Assembly (NCBI GenBank): GCA_963781785.1
Contig: CAWAHD010000005.1
Coordinates: forward strand, 434,001 to 498,000
Origin: CAWAHD01 sp963781785
GTDB lineage: Bacteria > Planctomycetota > Planctomycetia > Isosphaerales > Isosphaeraceae
Direction of reading: 5' to 3'
Length of the DNA: 64,000 nt
Made by a program: the position numbers and the translations under genes. The notes beneath the pieces are model-generated. The model ran no database searches, was not told the origin of the DNA, and saw only the letters and a list, made by a program, of their open reading frames with translations. Positions 62,889 to 64,000 of this stretch are shown here, piece after piece. The first letter of the stretch is position 1. The number at the start of each line of letters is the position of its first letter.

Positions 62889-63661
62889 GGGGACGCCATA
62901 GTTAATTCTTGGGCTGTGGGTTAGGTGGCTTCTGCCGTTTTCGAATGCGCCGCGGCCGTGGCTTCGGTCGGGGCTTCTGACGTCTGAGGATTCTGCCGAG
63001 GTTTTGTTCGAGCGTTGCCAAAAACTCCTCGTCGCCCAGAGGCCGGCCAGTATGCTCGTGGGCACGCAGGAGTTTGATGTCCTCTTCGCAAATCACCCTG
63101 GCGAGGAAGCCGCGCCACGGAGGCGCCAACTTCAGCAGAGGAGCGACATGTACGAGCGCGTCGTCCTGACCGCGCACGTGGGCAGCGGCGCTGCTCCACC
63201 GATAGCGGCTCGGCGCGTTCACAAGCCCGGCGCGCACGGGGTTGAGCTCCACGTACCGCACGCCGGTCAGCAGGTGGGGCTCATCGAGCACGAACGAAAC
63301 GAACCGCCCTTGCCACAAATGGCCGCTCCACCCCTCGCGGAAGTTGACCATGCGGGCGTAACGCCGATGGGCCTTGCAGTCGCCCGGCGCAGCCCGTCGG
63401 CTGATTGTGGAACTGCGATCAGATGAACGTGGTTGGGCATCAGGCAATACGCCCAGATCTCAACCCGATGGGCGCGGCACGATTGCCCCATCAATTCCAG
63501 GTAGCACTGGTAATCCTCGTCGCCAAAGAATGCCGTCTGGCGACGGTTGCCCCGCTGGGTGATGTGGTGAGGCAATCCGGGACAATAACTCGTGCCAATC
63601 GGGCCATGATGCGAACGTATCCAACTCGCAAGCCTCGGTCAATAATTGAGTATGGTGTGCC
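62889..63661 (-). mobile_element. RAYT unit 2 with inverted ends
   Basis: Close copy of 61477-62252. The ends are GGGGACGCCATAGTTAATT (62889-62907) and, read inward, GGCACACCATACTCAATT (63644-63661). Identity to unit 1 spans the whole unit and fades outside it, which marks the unit boundaries. Confidence 0.72.
62902..63607 (-). pseudogene. REP-associated tyrosine transposase copy 2, two frame breaks
   Basis: Same protein as 61489-62196. It starts at ATG 63607 (MARLARVIVP), but one base is missing near 63590, so the frame leaves before LPHHITQRGN. A second base is missing near 63380, between SADGLRRA and AHRRYARMVNF. The HUH motif (CLMPNHVHLIAVP), WQGRFVSFVLDEPHLL and the basic tail (RPKPRPRRIRKRQKPPNPQ) are preserved. 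If the breaks are real, this is a decayed duplicate. Confidence 0.85.
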
Positions 63662-63672
63662 GCGAACCGGCC

Positions 63673-63708
63673 TTGACACACCCAGTATATGCACCGTAGT
63701 GTATATGC
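63673..63708 (+). promoter_or_regulatory. Candidate promoter and operator of the ArsR-type gene
   Basis: TTGACA at 63673 fits a -35 box. It is followed by the imperfect palindrome ATATGCACCGTAGTGTATAT directly before the ATG, a size and place expected of an ArsR self-operator. There is no purine-rich ribosome site, so the mRNA may be leaderless or nearly so. A matching -10 box at the usual spacing is not clear. Confidence 0.5.
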
Positions 63709-64000
63709 ATGGCAACGCACTTAGATGCCTTCCAGACCCTGGCCAACCCGACACGCCGCCGGATCGTGGAAGCCCTGCGGCATGGCGAGCAGCAGGTCAA
63801 TGACCTCGTTGCCAGGGCGGGAATTCACCAGTCAGGTGTGTCCCGCCACCTGCACATCCTCCACACCGCTGGCTTCGTCAAAGTGCGGCCGGAGGGACAA
63901 CGGCGGCTCTACTCCCTCAAACCCGAGCCTTTCCGCGAGCTCGACAAGTGGCTGGAACAGTACCGCGAGCTCTGGGAGGCACGCCTCGACCGCCTGGAGG
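63709..64000 (+). CDS. ArsR/SmtB-family transcription regulator, partial at right edge
   Basis: 97 codons visible from ATG 63709 (MATHLDAFQTLANPTRRRIV). The winged-helix fold is complete: LANPTRRRIVEALRHGEQQV, recognition helix AGIHQSGVSRHLHILHTAGF, wing VKVRPEGQRRLYSLKPEP. The following FRELDKWLEQYRELWEARLD is typical of the SdpR/ArsR subgroup often paired with an SRPBCC (AHSA1) protein. There are no metal-binding cysteines in the recognition helix, so a metal sensor role is unlikely. The gene runs off the window, and its usual partner would lie beyond. Confidence 0.92.
   Translation, partial: MATHLDAFQTLANPTRRRIVEALRHGEQQVNDLVARAGIHQSGVSRHLHILHTAGFVKVRPEGQRRLYSLKPEPFRELDKWLEQYRELWEARLDRLE

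Overview
The window reads as planctomycete DNA, most likely Isosphaeraceae-like. The support is a high G+C content, ECF sigma factor genes paired with membrane Ser/Thr kinases carrying C-terminal TPR-type repeats, WD40 and leucine-rich-repeat proteins, an OprB-type porin, and very large surface proteins with the LEPR-XLL N-terminal motif, a dockerin-like tail and arrays of Ig-like, SdrD B-like and MBG repeats. The lineage is inferred from gene content only.

Layout. 1-2288: sigma/kinase pair A (kinase runs off the left edge). 2629-4299: DUF47 plus PiT phosphate transporter operon. 4590-28081: one giant surface-protein gene on the minus strand, roughly 6,300 codons if rejoined, cut near its 3' end by a 4.47-kb insertion element (5220-9692). 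28981-31647: WD40 protein. 31843-33371: membrane protein with a MacB-like periplasmic part and a SpoIIM-like part. 33570-38582: sigma/kinase pair C, its kinase split by an IS66 element with a perfect 8-bp target duplication. 38718-43191: second copy of the 4.47-kb element. 43192-47744: MBG-repeat surface protein missing its N-terminus and split by an IS1380-type element. 48197-51291: six-helix membrane protein split by an IS1634-type element. 51301-56535: sigma/kinase pair D, with a second IS1380-type element between the two genes. 56874-57585: collapsed remnant of another LEPR-XLL-type protein. 57768-59221: porin. 59577-59910: ATPase scrap. 59986-61356: LRR protein. 61477-63661: two RAYT (REP-associated transposase) units bracketing an orphan gene. 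63709-64000: start of an ArsR-type regulator.

The window is a mobile-element-ridden accessory region: seven elements occupy about a quarter of it, and nearly every large host gene is hit by one or carries a frameshift. Several insertions can be reversed on paper to the exact base (IS66 in kinase C, IS1380 in the MBG gene). At least a dozen single-base frame breaks lie in otherwise conserved frames. Some may be residual assembly errors, but one is shared by both copies of the 4.47-kb element and so predates or accompanied the duplication.

The best candidate for something undescribed is the 4.47-kb element: TG...CA ends, two different DDE transposases and two different HTH/coiled-coil proteins in one overlapping four-gene operon, with an A7 slippery tract positioned for a -1 fusion of the third and fourth genes.
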